This document shows positions 9,911 to 24,479 of a stretch of DNA of 64,000 nucleotides, in pieces (position 1 is the stretch's first letter; each line of letters starts with the position of its first letter). The notes under the pieces are model-generated. The model saw nothing but the letters and a program-made list of their open reading frames with translations, was not told the DNA's origin and did not search any database. The stretch comes from Strongylocentrotus purpuratus. Its lineage: Eukaryota > Echinodermata > Echinoidea > Camarodonta > Strongylocentrotidae. The translations under genes and the position numbers were made by a program. The DNA is taken from assembly GCF_000002235.5 (NCBI RefSeq), contig NW_022145613.1, positions 17,670,883-17,734,882 of the forward strand, in the 5' to 3' direction.

Positions 9911-12900
9911 AATCCAATTGCTTCTCAAAGCCAGAAGGGTGTTATCTCATATTGCTCAACATAAAATCAATGCCTTTCTGGCTCTCAACAGATGATATTT
10001 CATGTGCCACTGCTAAATATCCAGTATCAACTTCCAGCATGGAGGTCCTTCCCTCAAAGAAACTAAACTGTTCAGATATACTCTATAGAACTGCATGAAT
10101 GTTAGGCAAACTTTGTAATATCCCCAAGAAATATTAACAAGGATTTCCAGAAAATCAAGTAGCAGCACTCGATCAGCGGCCTTGCCTTAAAATCCTTCTT
10201 GATGCTGGCAGGAAGTTCTAATCTTTGGGTCTTAATTTCAAAGTCAAATTCAATCTACGAGCACAATAAAAGCAAGTATAAAGGAAAACCAAGTGTTTAT
10301 TTCTATATAACTGTGATGTTTGTATACTAACAATAATGCCATGCTGTGCCCACCCCCAATCAATTTAGTCTGAAATGTTGTAATTCACTCCATTAGATGT
10401 CTAACAATACATTTTCCACTTTCCATTGAAAACGTGATTAAGTAAGAATAGAAAAATAATGATACATCAATATGTACATTGTGCATTTTTCAAGGATATT
10501 TCTGCATTCAATACGCCTAAGGTCCAATATAAAAGCATGGTTATTTTGAACAGCTTGTAGCAGTTACAGACATGTAGCTTGTAATGCCACAGGAACTATC
10601 CATGAACAAACAAACAAAAAATGAAACAAAATTATAGCTGGTGAGAGCTGATAAATTATATGAATAAATCAGAGACAAGTATATGTAAGTATCTCAATCA
10701 GTATTTTAGGAAATAAAGCATTATTGAATAATAGAAAGAAACATATTTACGATTCAAGTGTAAACATACAACAACAAAAAGCAAAGAATTAAAATAATGT
10801 GTGAACGTGCTCTGAATATGGTTGCCATGCAGACAACAACATTGCTTCTAGCTATCAATGAGGACAGGAAAGAAAGGGTTCCAATCCTATCTGGGTCCAT
10901 TAATCATCTTATCAGAATATGTCCTACATCTATATACAACCCCAGGGAGAGGGACAAGGCAAGATACTCCACCCCCCCCCCTTCGACTCTAATGCGGAAA
11001 GTTCATTAACCTTATTGGTGTATGTTCCTACACTGCATATCTCTAAAGCACAGCTTGAAATTAGCATTGTTTGATTATAATTAGCAATAATGCCCCGCTA
11101 TCTCCGCAATAAATTCATTCTGGTTTTGCTTCTAATTCAAGAATAGTGTTTGTTGTTGTGAAAGTCACAACTTATAGAAAAGTAGCTCCATATCAAATTT
11201 CAAATTCAAATGAAGATAACGAGTATACTCATCAAATCATAATATATGCCACCATCAAAAACAGTAGATTGAACATAAATCTACAAAAGCCAAAAGTCAA
11301 CCAATTTGGATTCCTTGAAGTATGTTCCACATCCAATCTTACTATTTATAAGTGTTCCTTGCCATTGCACACAAAGACGATATACCATCATCAGCATAGC
11401 CTTCACATTTACAAACAAAATCACAGAGACAAGCTATTTTTGGAACACATGTCTATGGCAAATACACGTACACCATAGATCTTCTATATGAAATGGAAAA
11501 AAGCATACCTGAAATTCTCAAGAACTATTAATTATGGTCCGAACAAATCCAATAGAAAGGTATAATATGATCCAATCATGAACAAATATGCTTGATCCAC
11601 TTGAAAAAAGAGAGCAGAATCAAAGTCTAGATTAGTCAACAAAATAGCCTAAACTTAGGTAACATGACCACACTGCACTATGTCTATATCTGGTATAGAT
11701 AAATAGGGAACGCTGAAAGGTCCCCTTCCAATTGAATCTCATGTGATGGTCTAAGAATTGACTCGTTATGTGCCAGTTGGTGATGTTTGATAGATCATAA
11801 TCCTGCAATATTCATCATAATATAGCAGCTAATAACAGGAGATGGATACAAAATGGATAAAAAGCAGTACTGGAGATGGAAATGTACTTATAAATTTACC
11901 CTTCTATTTCTGACTAGTCTGGTAAAACAAACCTCGTTGTGTTTCCTAGGGAAGTTGATGAGACATCAACATACTTTAAAAATGTAGCACCAGCACTTCG
12001 TTTTAATCAAACATAGCAAACTTTCTAATACATTTCAGACTCTGTCACTTGTCATTTCCTGACTGATATTCATCGTCAAGGCAATAAACGCTTTCCTTTC
12101 ATTTCTTATGGAACTGTAGAAAGGTCTGGTTGACTGAGACTAGTTTACTGAGACTACTAGCATCCGATGTGTCTGTAATGCATCCTTATACATGTAAGGG
12201 TCATAGGACTAAGGAAAGCTTTGTTGTCAGAGAGAGATGTCAATTGAGCATGCTGACTCTTTCATGAATCTGTCTCGCGGAATCTTCCAAATAATTCAAG
12301 ATATCTACAGCTATTTCAATCATGCTAACTATGTTTCACAAAATGGAGGAAGTGAAAGGCTTTTTCTTTTATTGCCCAAATTTTTCTCATTTGCCAGAAT
12401 TTTTACAAGCCCTTTTTACTACAAAAAGTCCATTATTTTATAAAAATCTTTTTCTTATAACCTTAAATGTTTGTTATGAAGTCTAGATTAAAATGAGAGG
12501 ATTGGATATAACATAATTCATTCATATAAAGACCTTTCTTTCTTCTTCTTAAATTGATGATCCTTAATTTATTTCACATTAATTCATAAAGCTTACAAAT
12601 ATGGATAATCTTAAGAGCAAGTGAAAAGGTACACAGGAGAATGAGGAGATGAGAGTAATTTTAGCTCTAGAAAGCTGACAAATCTATTTTTTAAAAAGCT
12701 CTGGAAAATTGAAAAATATTCATAATAACAAAAAAACAATGAAACATACATAAATCTCTGAAGGAGAACCTCCCTTTTTACAAAAGCAAATAAAAAAGAG
12801 CTTCCACAAACAAAAAATATCTTTACACTCCTTCAAATATACAGTATCTGGTACAATCCATGAAAATATATCTCCAGAATAATAAAAAGGTGACAAAGAG

Positions 12901-13499
12901 CAAATTATTGAACATCATCACCTTTCCACAGAGCACCATGCATAGATGCCATCCAACCATAACTGCTTCAATACAGCAATGCTCAAAGGGCGTTCAACCC
13001 TAGTGCAATGAATCGAGTTGCTCACAAAATAAAGGCACAGAGTATTCCATCCAATCAAATCCAACACACATGATGTTAACTCCTTTTGTCCTCAACTGTC
13101 CAATTATCAACCTTTCAGGCTTTCACAAAGGAAAAAGTAATCATCCAAGAGCAAATTAATAGCCTCCAACATATTTGTTTACACAAAACATACAAATGTC
13201 AGTAAAAGCAAATTTTATTTCGTAAATACTGGATAGTACTACGAGTATGCTAAGACAAATATATAAAGTCAATAAACAACTGCATGCTATTAAAATGCAA
13301 ATATATATACCACACTGTTCAGCCGTACTAATGTTAATTCCAGAATGTAAAAAAACAGTGTTGTATAGAGAGTACACTGAGACAAATGAAATGCACGGTC
13401 AACGATCAACCACAAATGAAAATGAAAAATATACCACTATGTTCAGCTGGCACAATCCCCACGTTCTCCCGACGACGCTAAATAAAACGTGCCAACCAA

Positions 13500-13660
13500 A
13501 GTGAGCAGGCCATTATGACTGGTGATCGCAGCTGTGACACCGTGATGATGCGTGAGATGGGAGTACGCATCACTGATTCTCCGTTATATATAGTGTGCTA
13601 GGGCCGATACTGACCGATAAGACGGAGGATTGAGAGAGAGAGAGAGAGATGACAAAATCT
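13500..13660. other. GC-richer unique patch ending in (GA)n; possible regulatory segment
   Basis: A short stretch with CpGs, a TTATATATAG TATA-like motif near 13584 and a (GA)n run at 13631-13650 stands out from the flanking AT-rich DNA. No transcript or coding frame can be shown. A regulatory role is only a possibility. Confidence 0.2.
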
Positions 13661-15234
13661 AGCACCCTTTTCACATATGAAAATTAATTGTTGATAGATG
13701 AGTACTGCAGAATTTCCCATGGACACTTCAGTACAGGTTAATGAAATTGCCTTGATGATGATATGGAATTATTATAGGGAAAGTCTCAGAATCTTTTCAT
13801 AATTTTCATTCTTTAGGAAATCAATCATGTTTTCTTACTTTCAACTGTTATAGTCATTTGGTATTTGATGATCTTGATATACTGCAATACTTTGAAATAC
13901 AACTGAAAAACAATTACCGTAGATTATTGCTGAGAACATTTATGTGAAATATTTGAAAAGCTTCCAAACTTGACAAGGCATTACAAGTTACCTATGTGAT
14001 TTTTCTCTAGAATTTATGATTCTAGCCCAGTGTAGTCCTTTAAGCCTAGCCTCAATAGTGCAGTATATCTCAGCCAAGTGCAACACAAGAAGGTGTATTA
14101 GTGTTACCTTACTGCACTGCCAAATCTGATTAGGAACTACACGAGCTTCAATTTTCACTAACTAATGAAAGAAATTATATAATGCAACACCAAATAATGG
14201 CTGATTTTTACCCATAATGAAGTTGATTTCACCTCGTCTGGCACAAACTAAATGAATTTCCTCTAAAAATTGTGTTCTTTACTGAGGCATTGATCAGTGC
14301 TTGTTTTGAAGAAAAAAATGTCAAGCACCATGCCAAATATGGACTGTATATTCCTATATATTACATTGTAGCCCTATACATATTTTATCATGTAGTAATG
14401 ATTGCAATTTGTGGTGTTTTGTGGTAAATAACGATGTTGGGGGCTGCTTATATCTGTGAAGACATAACACATTTGATCCATGGTGAAAACATGTTACCTC
14501 CTGTGAATCTCCTTGCTCAACAGGAATCAAATTTAGAGCTTAATAATAGATACAAAATGAAAATCGTAGCATGAATACAGCTTACATATCAATTTGCATC
14601 TACCTTTAAAAAGTGAAAACTTTCATAAACAAAGATACGAATAGAAGTAGAATCCATGTGGATTATTTGGTAATTGGTAAGATGGTATACCATTTGAATA
14701 CATATAAAATTATAAACCATAAAAAATCATATCTTTTTAACAGTCTCTTATAACATTAAAAATGCAGTTTACACTCCCTACATATTTATTTTCAACTCAT
14801 TTTAGCTGTGAGATTTGTAAATACCATTAAAAGGTCCGCATATCTATTCCAACACTAATGCTTAGAATTCAACCCCTACTACTCACAGAATACATTAGTA
14901 TTCACTATTTTGTTGACATACTCATTTATATGTTTACACTGTCCCATATCTCATTAGATTCATATTTTGTTATTGAATAGGTCAAATGGAATAGAAAACA
15001 TTAATCAATCCAATTTGATATTAAACGCTACACTAAGCAGCCCAAAGCCAAATTTACCAGCAAAACTGGGACAATTAACTCTGAATATAAATCAACAATG
15101 CAGATTATGTGCCTAAAGCATGCCACAATTTGGTCAGTAAATAGGCCTGTTTTTTTTATACTTAATTGATGCTCAATTACCATTTTATATGGAGCAATAG
15201 ATAGAGATCACTTTTTGAAGTGCAGTTTGAACAT

Positions 15235-15328
15235 TTCGTCGCTGTTTTCACGAAGTGACGGTAGTGAAAAAAAATTGCATTCACTTTGCGTTACGATTTT
15301 CCTCACTACCATGAAAATAGGGACGATT
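15235..15328. mobile_element. Small palindromic foldback element, copy 2
   Basis: It starts TTCGTCGCTGTTTTCACGAA and carries the GTGACGGTAGTG block and the CTCACTACC partner. About ten bases of the right arm are missing compared with the 60867-60971 copy, so the hairpin is imperfect. Confidence 0.8.
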
Positions 15329-16593
15329 TGTCGAACTAATGTAAGTTTGCCTCATTCGGGCAATTGATCATGATTTTTTTTTTCTCACTCTGGGTCCATC
15401 ATGCTTCACCAAACATGGACACAACAAAATCTTCTGTCTGTACACTTGTGATCTGACAGTTTTTTCTAGCTGCATTTTTGTCAAGGATGTAAGGGTTAAG
15501 AATAGAGTTACAATTGGGTTTTAGAATATAACTTTAGGGTTATAATAATAATAATATAACAATAATGGGAACTTGACTGCAGAACGATTGTCAGAGAAGC
15601 ATGTTCTATGCAAACTTAAGGCCACATGTGAACAGATCCTAATAATCTATACTGCCCTTGATACAAGCAGAACGCGCCAGGTGCCATTCTATCAATACAG
15701 AACTGTAATATTTATTGGATTTTACATCCAGCCCTCATCTCGTCTGCCACTCGCTCCATTTCTCATTAATTTTCATATTGTGTCAATAAATTCTTGGAGT
15801 TTGCTTTTGGTTTAATTGAAATCATACAATATTTCTTAGCCATACGCAAATATTTAATCCAAAATATACCTTTTCAACATAAAATTGTAAAATACTTGTC
15901 AAAAAAAAAACAAATCATAATAAACAAACATAAAATATGATATCTCAACAAAAATGAAGGCCACATCCATGGAAGATGCTTTTTGTGTAGGAAAAGGATA
16001 ATCAACAAAATAACTACCTGTATTTTTTTTCTCTCCATAGAACCTTGATTGTAATGACTGTTCATGAAAAAAGTAATAACAAGCAGGAATAATGTTGCCT
16101 TGCCTACCAGTATTTCCCTAATTTCATTATCATCATCATCAACTCCTGATGGTTTGTAAACAATTTCATAATCACTTTGAACCTTGAGCACATATCATAT
16201 TCAATAACACAGAGCTAAATATAAAACTGATATGAAAATGAAAAGTCCCTCCATAACACTCAATTTTACATAAACAAGTACTTCAGATTTATCACACAGT
16301 TTTTATCTAAATCGAGTTGGAATTCCCTCAACACTAATCATGTTACCCTTTACTAAAAGAGCATGAATATGCACGAAAGTGCACCAAATATAGTTTTTGA
16401 TATTTTCGTTTAAATGCAATATCTACATCTCTATCCTACACTTAAGTAATAACGGTTGACAGACAAGGAAGGTAAATTCAAATTTTAGCTCCATGACCTC
16501 TAAAGGATGATTAATTTCATCATCCTATCAATACCTGGTAATTTCCACTGTGTCAATGAACTTTCCTTGTGATAATGATGTCATAATCTAACT

Positions 16594-16825
16594 CAGGGGT
16601 GGATCCAGGGGTTTTCATAAAATGGGGGGGGGGGGTGGGGCATAATTCCAAAAAACTTGGAGAAGCAAAAAAAGAAACTTACTTTTTAGGTGCTAGTAGA
16701 ATTTGTAAGGGGGACATTTTTGTGTGTGTGCATGCTTTATCATTAATGTATATGCCACATTGGTTTAAAATGGGAGACTGGGGGGGGGGGGGGGATGGGT
16801 CAGTTCGCCTCTTAATGCTGCAATG
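16594..16825. mobile_element. hAT-like MITE, 232 bp, with 8-bp target duplication
   Basis: The left end reads CAGGGGTGGATCCAGGGG, a typical hAT-style terminus. The 8-bp word ATCTAACT lies immediately outside both ends (16586-16593 and 16826-16833), as expected of hAT insertion. Two G-rich runs (about 16623-16637 and 16781-16794) sit just inside. The right terminus has decayed and pairs poorly with the left. No transposase is present, and the open frame crossing it is not protein-like. Confidence 0.75.
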
Positions 16826-17933
16826 ATCTAACTGACCCTCATCTGGGCTAGTTCATCAACTAAAAGGTCATTCTAATTTTCATCTTTCCAATAATTTTTA
16901 TTTTTTCGCTCTCCTGTACGGGGAGAAGGACAGTATTAATGAGAAGAGAGCTTCTTCTGTCATACATGGTAGTAATTACTAGTGGCCAGTGTGATGCTAG
17001 TCTACTGAATCAAGACTCTTTTACAATAATTATGGAAAGTGTAATGACCTCTTGAGCCCGGCCAATGTATCAACAATATGGTGGGCTGTTTCTGAAGTAG
17101 AAAGTGGCTACACTCATCCTAATAACAGTCAAACATGCTTTAGTGACCACCTGTATAGAAAGACCAACTGCCTATGAAAGACCACTTTTTGTGTCTCGCT
17201 TGAGCATTATATACAGGTTTAACTGTAACATGCCTAATAGAAAATTATAATACACTCATGCTGCAATAGATATGTTTGTAGTCATTTGCTAAAATTCAGG
17301 ATGGTTTGGGAAGGACTAAATGGTTAATGAAATTGATCCTTCTTTGTAACAATTTGTTCACTTTGTAAAGATTTTGTTTAGATAATGAAAAAAACATTTT
17401 TTGCTAATTTGAGTAGTTTCATACGAAATAAGCCCATATTTTTAAAGTAATGGAAATTTTAATGCTCACAACTTTCTACCCAGGTTAACACAACAGTATG
17501 CATCCGTGTTTAGCAGAACAGTGAAACGTACTTATGACTTCTTTATCACTCATGTATATCACATGCTATGTTCATACAGTATATACGACAGCGTGTCTTG
17601 TATAATTTGTTTCATGTCAGCAATAAACTCCGATCTAAGCTGGTAGAACACAGCAAAAAAAGAAGAAAGGTGCATATGACACCGATCATTTTTTCCTTTC
17701 TGATTGACAATCCTTGTTTAAAATATCTCCTGGTACCAAAATGATTTTTCTGGAATGAAAAAGTACACTCCCCGTTATCTTCCAGGTGCAACCGCAAATC
17801 ACTAGCTACAATTGCGACAACCACATAATGATAAATGAAAAATGACTTTCAAGCCTTGTGTAAATACTTTCTGAATTTTTCATAGGTTAACTGACATTGA
17901 AGGTATCAGCTAGAAACCAATTTTGCCAGTTAA

Positions 17934-18315
17934 AGATAAACTTGAGTTCTGGTAATGCGATTGCATTGTGAAAGAAAAGGTGTGGAATGGATCAGAAAAG
18001 TTGATCATATAGCATGTAAGTAATGGTGTGTAATGCAAGGTTCTGGAGTCATCAAAATCATCATAAATTTGGCAGAGTCTTGGTAAAGTAACAATCACTT
18101 ACACAGAAAGATGTATATGGGACAACACACATGGTGTCGGGGCTAGTACTACCCTGATTTCCTTATCTTTCTATGCTCATTACTCAGCCAGTATACATTT
18201 TCTTCCAAAATTGTTTGGCACATGACATTCATTTGTTATCTTGAACATTCAGTGTAAGTTTCGTTAGATTCTGTGAGAATTCATTTTCTTTTTTTACCAG
18301 AACTCAAGTTTATCT
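17934..18315. mobile_element. TTAA-flanked MITE, 382 bp
   Basis: The left end AGATAAACTTGAGTTCTGG is matched by the right end CCAGAACTCAAGTTTATCT, and TTAA flanks both (17930-17933 and 18316-18319). The first ~160 bp are clearly related to 47526-47690, showing an interspersed family. It is non-autonomous, with no transposase frame. Confidence 0.85.
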
Positions 18316-20094
18316 TTAATGTGTACACATAGGACACAAAAGGGATCTGTTTGCTTTAAATCTGTCACATTGTGCATTATAGTTTTAGTGTTACAGGTGT
18401 GTTTCCAGATCTATGCAAAATGTCCATCTTTAAAAAAATTCTCTAACCCAAATTGCAGCACCGTTATAAATCAGAACATATGTGGTTATATCTTATAAAA
18501 AAGGTTTGTTTATGAACTTTGATCAATAAATGTCAAATTCAACAGGGAATACTGAAGACTACAAATCATTGCAAAGCAACAATCAAACAATCATGAGCAA
18601 GTCACCTATCAAATAAATAGAATTAGAATAACATCTATTCCATTACCCATTGTTTAGCAGCGAAAAAAAAAAAAAAGATAGTGCCGATTTGCCCAAGGCT
18701 TCTAAAGAAAGTTAAGAAACCCAAGGTACTCTCAATAGCTTTGTGCATCTCCTTTGGAATATGGGAATATGACAATGACATGTTACATAATGATCAGAAC
18801 AACATTTCCATGAAAACTGCAAATTTGCCCTTTATGACAAATTCTGATTCCTCATCTTCCTACAGATCTGTTATTTGTCAACATACACGTACATCCAGAT
18901 ATCTTGAATCAGAAGTAATTGGAGACAGCTAGAGAGTGAAAGTGATATGAAGGTTTACAATACCCTTAATTCCGCATGCAAATCAAAGAATAGAGCAACA
19001 AACCTTTGTATATGAAAATCAATGCCACGTAAATTGTGCGGCAATAATCAAATTTATGATGCATGAAATTGGGCCAATCCTAGTCTGCATTCCAGTCTTA
19101 GGGAAACTTTCATCCTTTTGTCCGAAATTCCAATTCAATATCAAATGTCAGATATAGATATGGAACACCAAAATTAAGTGAGGGAATATATTCCTAGAGT
19201 CTTGACCGTCATCTAAGCCCTGACCGTCAACAGACAAACCAATTGCTGAATAAATCATAATATCAGGCTGGATGATAGACTAGATGTGGCTATGCGCTTG
19301 GTAAATATGTTTCAATTAATTGCGAATAAGACAATTGATGAAATTTATGTACATAATATTTTGGAAAAACGTCCAGACATTAATACAAATGGTAAACATG
19401 TAATCTTAAAGGGATCCGGTAACTTTGTCTCAGATTCTGAAACAAAATCCTGAATTTAGCTCATGCTGCAATGATAATCATAAACCTTTAGGTCAGTCAG
19501 GAACCCATGACTTTTACAAGCCGATCGCCTGTCTGATTATCAAGATATTTATGATTGGAAATCAAAACTAAATTTTGCGTTTGCCAAACGGTTTTCATAA
19601 TACTACAGTCTATTGGGGAAAACAAGTATGGTAATACCGGTCACTCAAAGAATTTTAGTTTTTGAGGCACTTCTTGATCATTTTAAAGCACAATTTTTTT
19701 AGGGCTTCAATATTACACCATATCACAGACACTGGTAGCAAGTAGGGCCGTGCATCTCAGATTTAACATTGTTAAACGATGCCTTTAAACAAAAGTAACT
19801 CTGCTGGATTTCATAAGCCAGGCATTGAGCTTTCAGAGTCTCAAATAAAAAAAAGATTGATTCAGAACTATTCCTATCCTTTCATTTAAATATAAACTTG
19901 TATCATAGTCATGGGCAACAATATTAAGAACATTCTTAAATCAAAGGGTAACAAAATGCTTCATCAAAATATTTCCCTAATTCTTGATCCTTCATAAAGT
20001 ACTTAAGAGCCATAAGGTCCATTACATCTGAGCATATATGTACCTACCTGTTTACTATAAAGCCTAATTGGTAAAAAGAACTTTGAAAGCCCCC

Positions 20095-20112
20095 CCCCCC
20101 CCACCACCAAAT
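20095..20112. repeat. C homopolymer
   Basis: A run of C followed by CACCACCA lies in otherwise unremarkable AT-rich DNA. Confidence 0.9.
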
Positions 20113-20998
20113 CATGCACTTTTGAGAAAGGTAGACAAACTGAATACATCAATCTTATTCCTATGACATTTCATTTGCAGATTGGCAGATTCTGAGGGTT
20201 GCATTGGACAAAGAGGGTTAGCCCTTTTGTGACAGGAATGCCGAAGGAATGCTAATAATATTTACTTGCAAACTTGGCAGCAGTGCAAATCAGATAGCAT
20301 GCCACTCAGAAATTCACAGGAAAATTATGAGATTTGAATCAAGGTTCATTTTATTTGCCCCCTTCCCTTCACATGTGGTTTAAATACAAAATTAAGTTTC
20401 ATACCTCACTTTTTTAGACCGTCACCATGCACACAGCAAATAACCATGGCTATGTAAACATCAAAAATACATTACAGGTGCAATAAATATAGTCATCAAA
20501 ATCTCAATAGCTTGTGAGATTTGGGGATTTGACATTTAAACAGAAAGTGAGATTTCCATCCCGATTAAAAATCTTTGAAACCCACTAAACATTCTGCGTG
20601 TCAATGTCAATAGCGGTTACCAGATGGATTCAAACAAATGTAATTTAACATTATATTTCAAAAGAATTATATCTTACAAAGGAAAATTAGATTGAGGCTC
20701 GTTAAGAAGTTACATGCTCCACAATACTAACAAAGCTTGATGTAAATCCACTACAGTTCCAACGCCACAATCAACACTGCAAAGTCCATAAAACCATTAT
20801 GAGAATAATCCACGTCTTTGGAATCGATTCCTTAGCAGACTAGCGCAGTATCATGGAGAAACCCAAGGCATATACAACGATTTCTGACTGGAGGCCGAGA
20901 TGTAAACACTTGTTTGCAGATTCTTCTTACAAGACGTAATAACGAGGAGCTGGAGGTATACACGTGTGCAGAGAGGAAGGTCGCTCGTTAATGAGGAG

Positions 20999-21219
20999 GG
21001 ATGAGAGAGAGAGAGAGAGAGAGAGAGGGTGGGAGATGGAGAGAGAGATGAGAGCGAGCTAATTAGAATGACTGAAGGAGAGAGAAGCAACTATCGGTGA
21101 AGAAAATGAGACTTTAGAGGAAGAGCACCTCTTGGGAGGGAGAGAGAAGGGGGAGGGAGAGAGAGAGAAGGGGAGGGAGAGAGAGAGAGAGGGGGAGGAG
21201 GAGAGAGAGAGAGGGGAGG

Positions 21220-21278
<59 letters not shown>

Positions 21279-21360
21279 CGAGCTAATTAGAATGACTAGA
21301 GGAGAGAAGCAACTATCTGGGAAGAAAATGAGACTTTAGAGGAAGAGCACCTCTTCATTC
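20999..21360. repeat. (GA)n microsatellite with a duplicated flank
   Basis: (GA)n tracts at 21001-21028 and about 21140-21270 bracket two copies of a ~90-bp unique segment (about 21049-21135 and 21275-21355). The copies share GCGAGCTAATTAGAATGACT and AGGAAGAGCACCTCTT. The microsatellite probably mediated an unequal exchange that duplicated the segment. Confidence 0.85.
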
Positions 21361-22098
21361 GATAAGACGGGAGATAACGTGGAGATTTAGGATTCATTAC
21401 AGGAAAGGTTTACACGGGTCAATTGGGTTGCTTGCTAGAAAAATATATGAGGAGTCACTTAGGCTGGTTGCAAGAAATATGTACCAAGATTTACAAATAT
21501 GCTTTGTATGTACACTTTTGAAGAAATTGCTTTCGTGAGTGTTTATAATGTAGCCTAATAAAGAATAATTGAAAATCAACATGTTGTTATTTATAAGGTA
21601 TGACAATTCATTTGATAAAATATTATCTAATAACAAAATGAGGGGGAAAAGGGAGAAGGGTTAATTACCGAGGGTTACAGTGATTCAGTTCGCTTTTTGC
21701 CTCCAAGGCACAGGTGATGCCAAAATAGTTAATAAAATAAAGTTTAAAATTTGTCTAGTTTGAATCTGGTATTGAGAACGTTACAGTGACAAAAAAGTAA
21801 ATAAAGGAAAACCAAAAGTGAAGAATGGATAGAGTGAACAAGGATACAACAACAAGGAAAGACAAATTATATTATTATATTATCATTAATCAGCTGAATC
21901 ATAATGATGAGGGAGAGAGACAAATGCATTAAAATACTACAAGAGAGAATGGGAGAAAGAGGGGGAGTTTTCAATCTTAAACCGATCTTAAATGAGATGT
22001 ATATCATGGATTTCTATGTTTACCTCCCAGAATGCTTTATGCAATTAAGTAATTAGAGCTTGAGGTGTCTTCCTACGAAAGCATCTAGGTAAGGATTT

Positions 22099-22121
22099 GG
22101 GGGGGGGGGGAGGGGGAAGAG

Positions 22122-22168
<47 letters not shown>

Positions 22169-22275
22169 AGAGATAACAAATAAAGGGAAGAGGAACGAAG
22201 GGGAAAAAAGTAGTGAAAATGAGAGAGAACAACAGAATAAAGAAATGTACAGTGGGGGGGGGGGGGGGGGGGGAG
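22099..22275. repeat. G runs and (GA)n microsatellite
   Basis: Poly-G at about 22099-22110 and 22254-22273 brackets a (GA)n run at 22132-22163. Overlapping Ser/Leu/Pro-rich frames are artefacts. Confidence 0.9.
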
Positions 22276-22355
22276 AGCAGAGACCGAGATGAATGATTAC
22301 ATAAATTATATCCAGATAAATTACCCCCAGCATACATTTACAGATATATTCAAAA

Positions 22356-22421
22356 TTTATAATCTATTTGATTTTTAACAAGGACTAAAAATCCTGTTTA
22401 CAATCAAATAGATTATAAATG
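22356..22421. repeat. Short inverted repeat, 18-bp arms
   Basis: ATTTATAATCTATTTGAT is followed after about 30 bp by ATCAAATAGATTATAAAT, its exact reverse complement. It may be a MITE remnant or a chance hairpin in AT-rich DNA. Confidence 0.6.
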
Positions 22422-23104
22422 TCTGTTTACGTTTAAATATGATCCTTCTTTTGATACTCATATTTTCCTAACGACAAAAGCATACTGATGAGCATTTGAT
22501 AATTTAGCAATTTCAAGAGTAAACAAGTGTCGAAAAATATTCTTAATCCCAGGCTTTGTGATTAACAAATTCCTCATTTAATTGGAGCAGAGGATAGAGA
22601 TATTGCATTAATCTAATCACTATATGGCTACTATTAATCATACATTTGTAAAAGACAGTTTCTATATTGGAATTGAGAAATGCATATTACAAAGCCTGCT
22701 TATAAAACCAGTGTTCATGAACACTGGCATATTTACAGATAGCCTGGAAATAAGCTTTTATATGGCTGGAGTTTTAATTACTAACTATGCTTCTCTTTAT
22801 TTTCTCTCCTGGCTTGCCAGGTATGAGTAATGAGAATTCTAAACAGTGATGATGTGTGTCATGGTAAAAACTCATTTAGGTTCTTGATAGTCTCATCAGA
22901 ACCTGGGAAGGATGGAAGGATGGAAAGGGAAATGGAAGGAAGGGAAAGATAGAAGGAAGGGATAGTTTGGCGGAGGACACTTAAGTGGAAGAGGGAAGAA
23001 AAGATATTGAAAAAGACACTAAAAAGGTATTGAAAAAAGAAAGAAAATGAAATACAATAAAACTGATTATGGGAAAATATAGGCAAGGTGGTAAAACACA
23101 ACTG

Positions 23105-23345
23105 CAAGTGATCGGACTGAGAGAAAGAGATGGAGGAGGAGAGAGAGATGGAGGGGGAGAGAGAGATGGAGGGGGAGAGAGAGATGGAGGGGGAGAGAGA
23201 GATGGAGGGGGAGAGAGAGAGAGAGAGAGAAGAGATAGAAAGAGAGAGAGAAGAGGGAGAGAGAGAGGCAGGGAGGGGGGGAAGGGCGGGAGGAGGAAGG
23301 GAGAGGGAGGGGAAGGGATAGGGAGGGGGAGGGAGGGAGAGAGAC
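23105..23345. repeat. 18-bp purine minisatellite (GAGAGAGATGGAGGGGGA)
   Basis: About five head-to-tail copies of an 18-bp unit grade into (GA)n and GGGA-rich sequence. Because 18 is a multiple of three, it gives open frames on both strands that are not genes. Confidence 0.9.
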
Positions 23346-24479
23346 AAAGTAAATCATAGAAATATAGATGGGTATATGAGATGTAAAACAATGGAATAAA
23401 CAAGAGGATAAAATGATTATAAAATGACAAAAACAGGATAACAGATTTTTTTTAAATACACAAGGAACAAGCTAGGAGTAGAGAGTTAGGATAGGATGAA
23501 AAATAGGACATGGAGTAAAAATAAGAGAATGGTGGAGAAGGACCATAATGCTAGAAAGGTCATAAATGGGGACTCCAAACAGTAAAGTGATCGGGGACTG
23601 AAACTAGAAAGTTAAACTTTAGCTAGTTTAATGAGATATCAAATCCAAGATGTACGTGGCTCATCACCAGAGCCTCGTCTCCTCTTTCCTCTCACTTGTC
23701 TCATTATTAGAGAGAAGGAAGATTGATGCTACATCCATTACAGACCTCTTGCAGAGAAAACCAAACAAGTCTCTGGTTCAACATGGAGAAAGCTTCATAT
23801 TATGATAAGGCAAGTGTTTTTTTTTTAAAGAAAGTTTCAGGTAGTAGGAAATGAATATGAAAATTTACAATATACAACTGGTATGCATTTTAGTTTACTG
23901 GAATATGGAAATAATATAACTGATATTTCTTAAGAACCTGAATGTTTCATGTTTTACATGATAGAATAATGTGTGATCATAGTAGTAATAAAAGGAGAGA
24001 CAAAATTAAAGCGGAAAATAAAGTGCATCTTACAGGTCGTTAAACAAACTTGAAATTATAACTATTTCAAAAAATAAATCCAACTGGTAATGAGAAGATA
24101 GAGTACATGAATATGATTATGATTGTACCATTTTTCTTTGAATATGACTGCTTTATGTCTGATGATATTGATGATTTTAAATTAAAAATATTCATGCTCT
24201 GATGCATTTAGAATTGTGAATATGAATATTGATGTTCAATTACTAAATGCTATTCTTTTTTTGTTAAACTTTAAAGATACAATCAACTACTTAAAATGCT
24301 AAACACACATGTACCTTAAATTTAGAGGACCTGCAACTACATGTACACTAAGTTAGGCCTTCTCCCTTCTCACATATAGGGACCAAACATACATTTAAAA
24401 GCATTGGGTTCTGACCTATTCGAGACAAAGTGATGAATTGCCCGAGTATACAGTTGTCGTGGCAACGAGTTAGAAGAAA

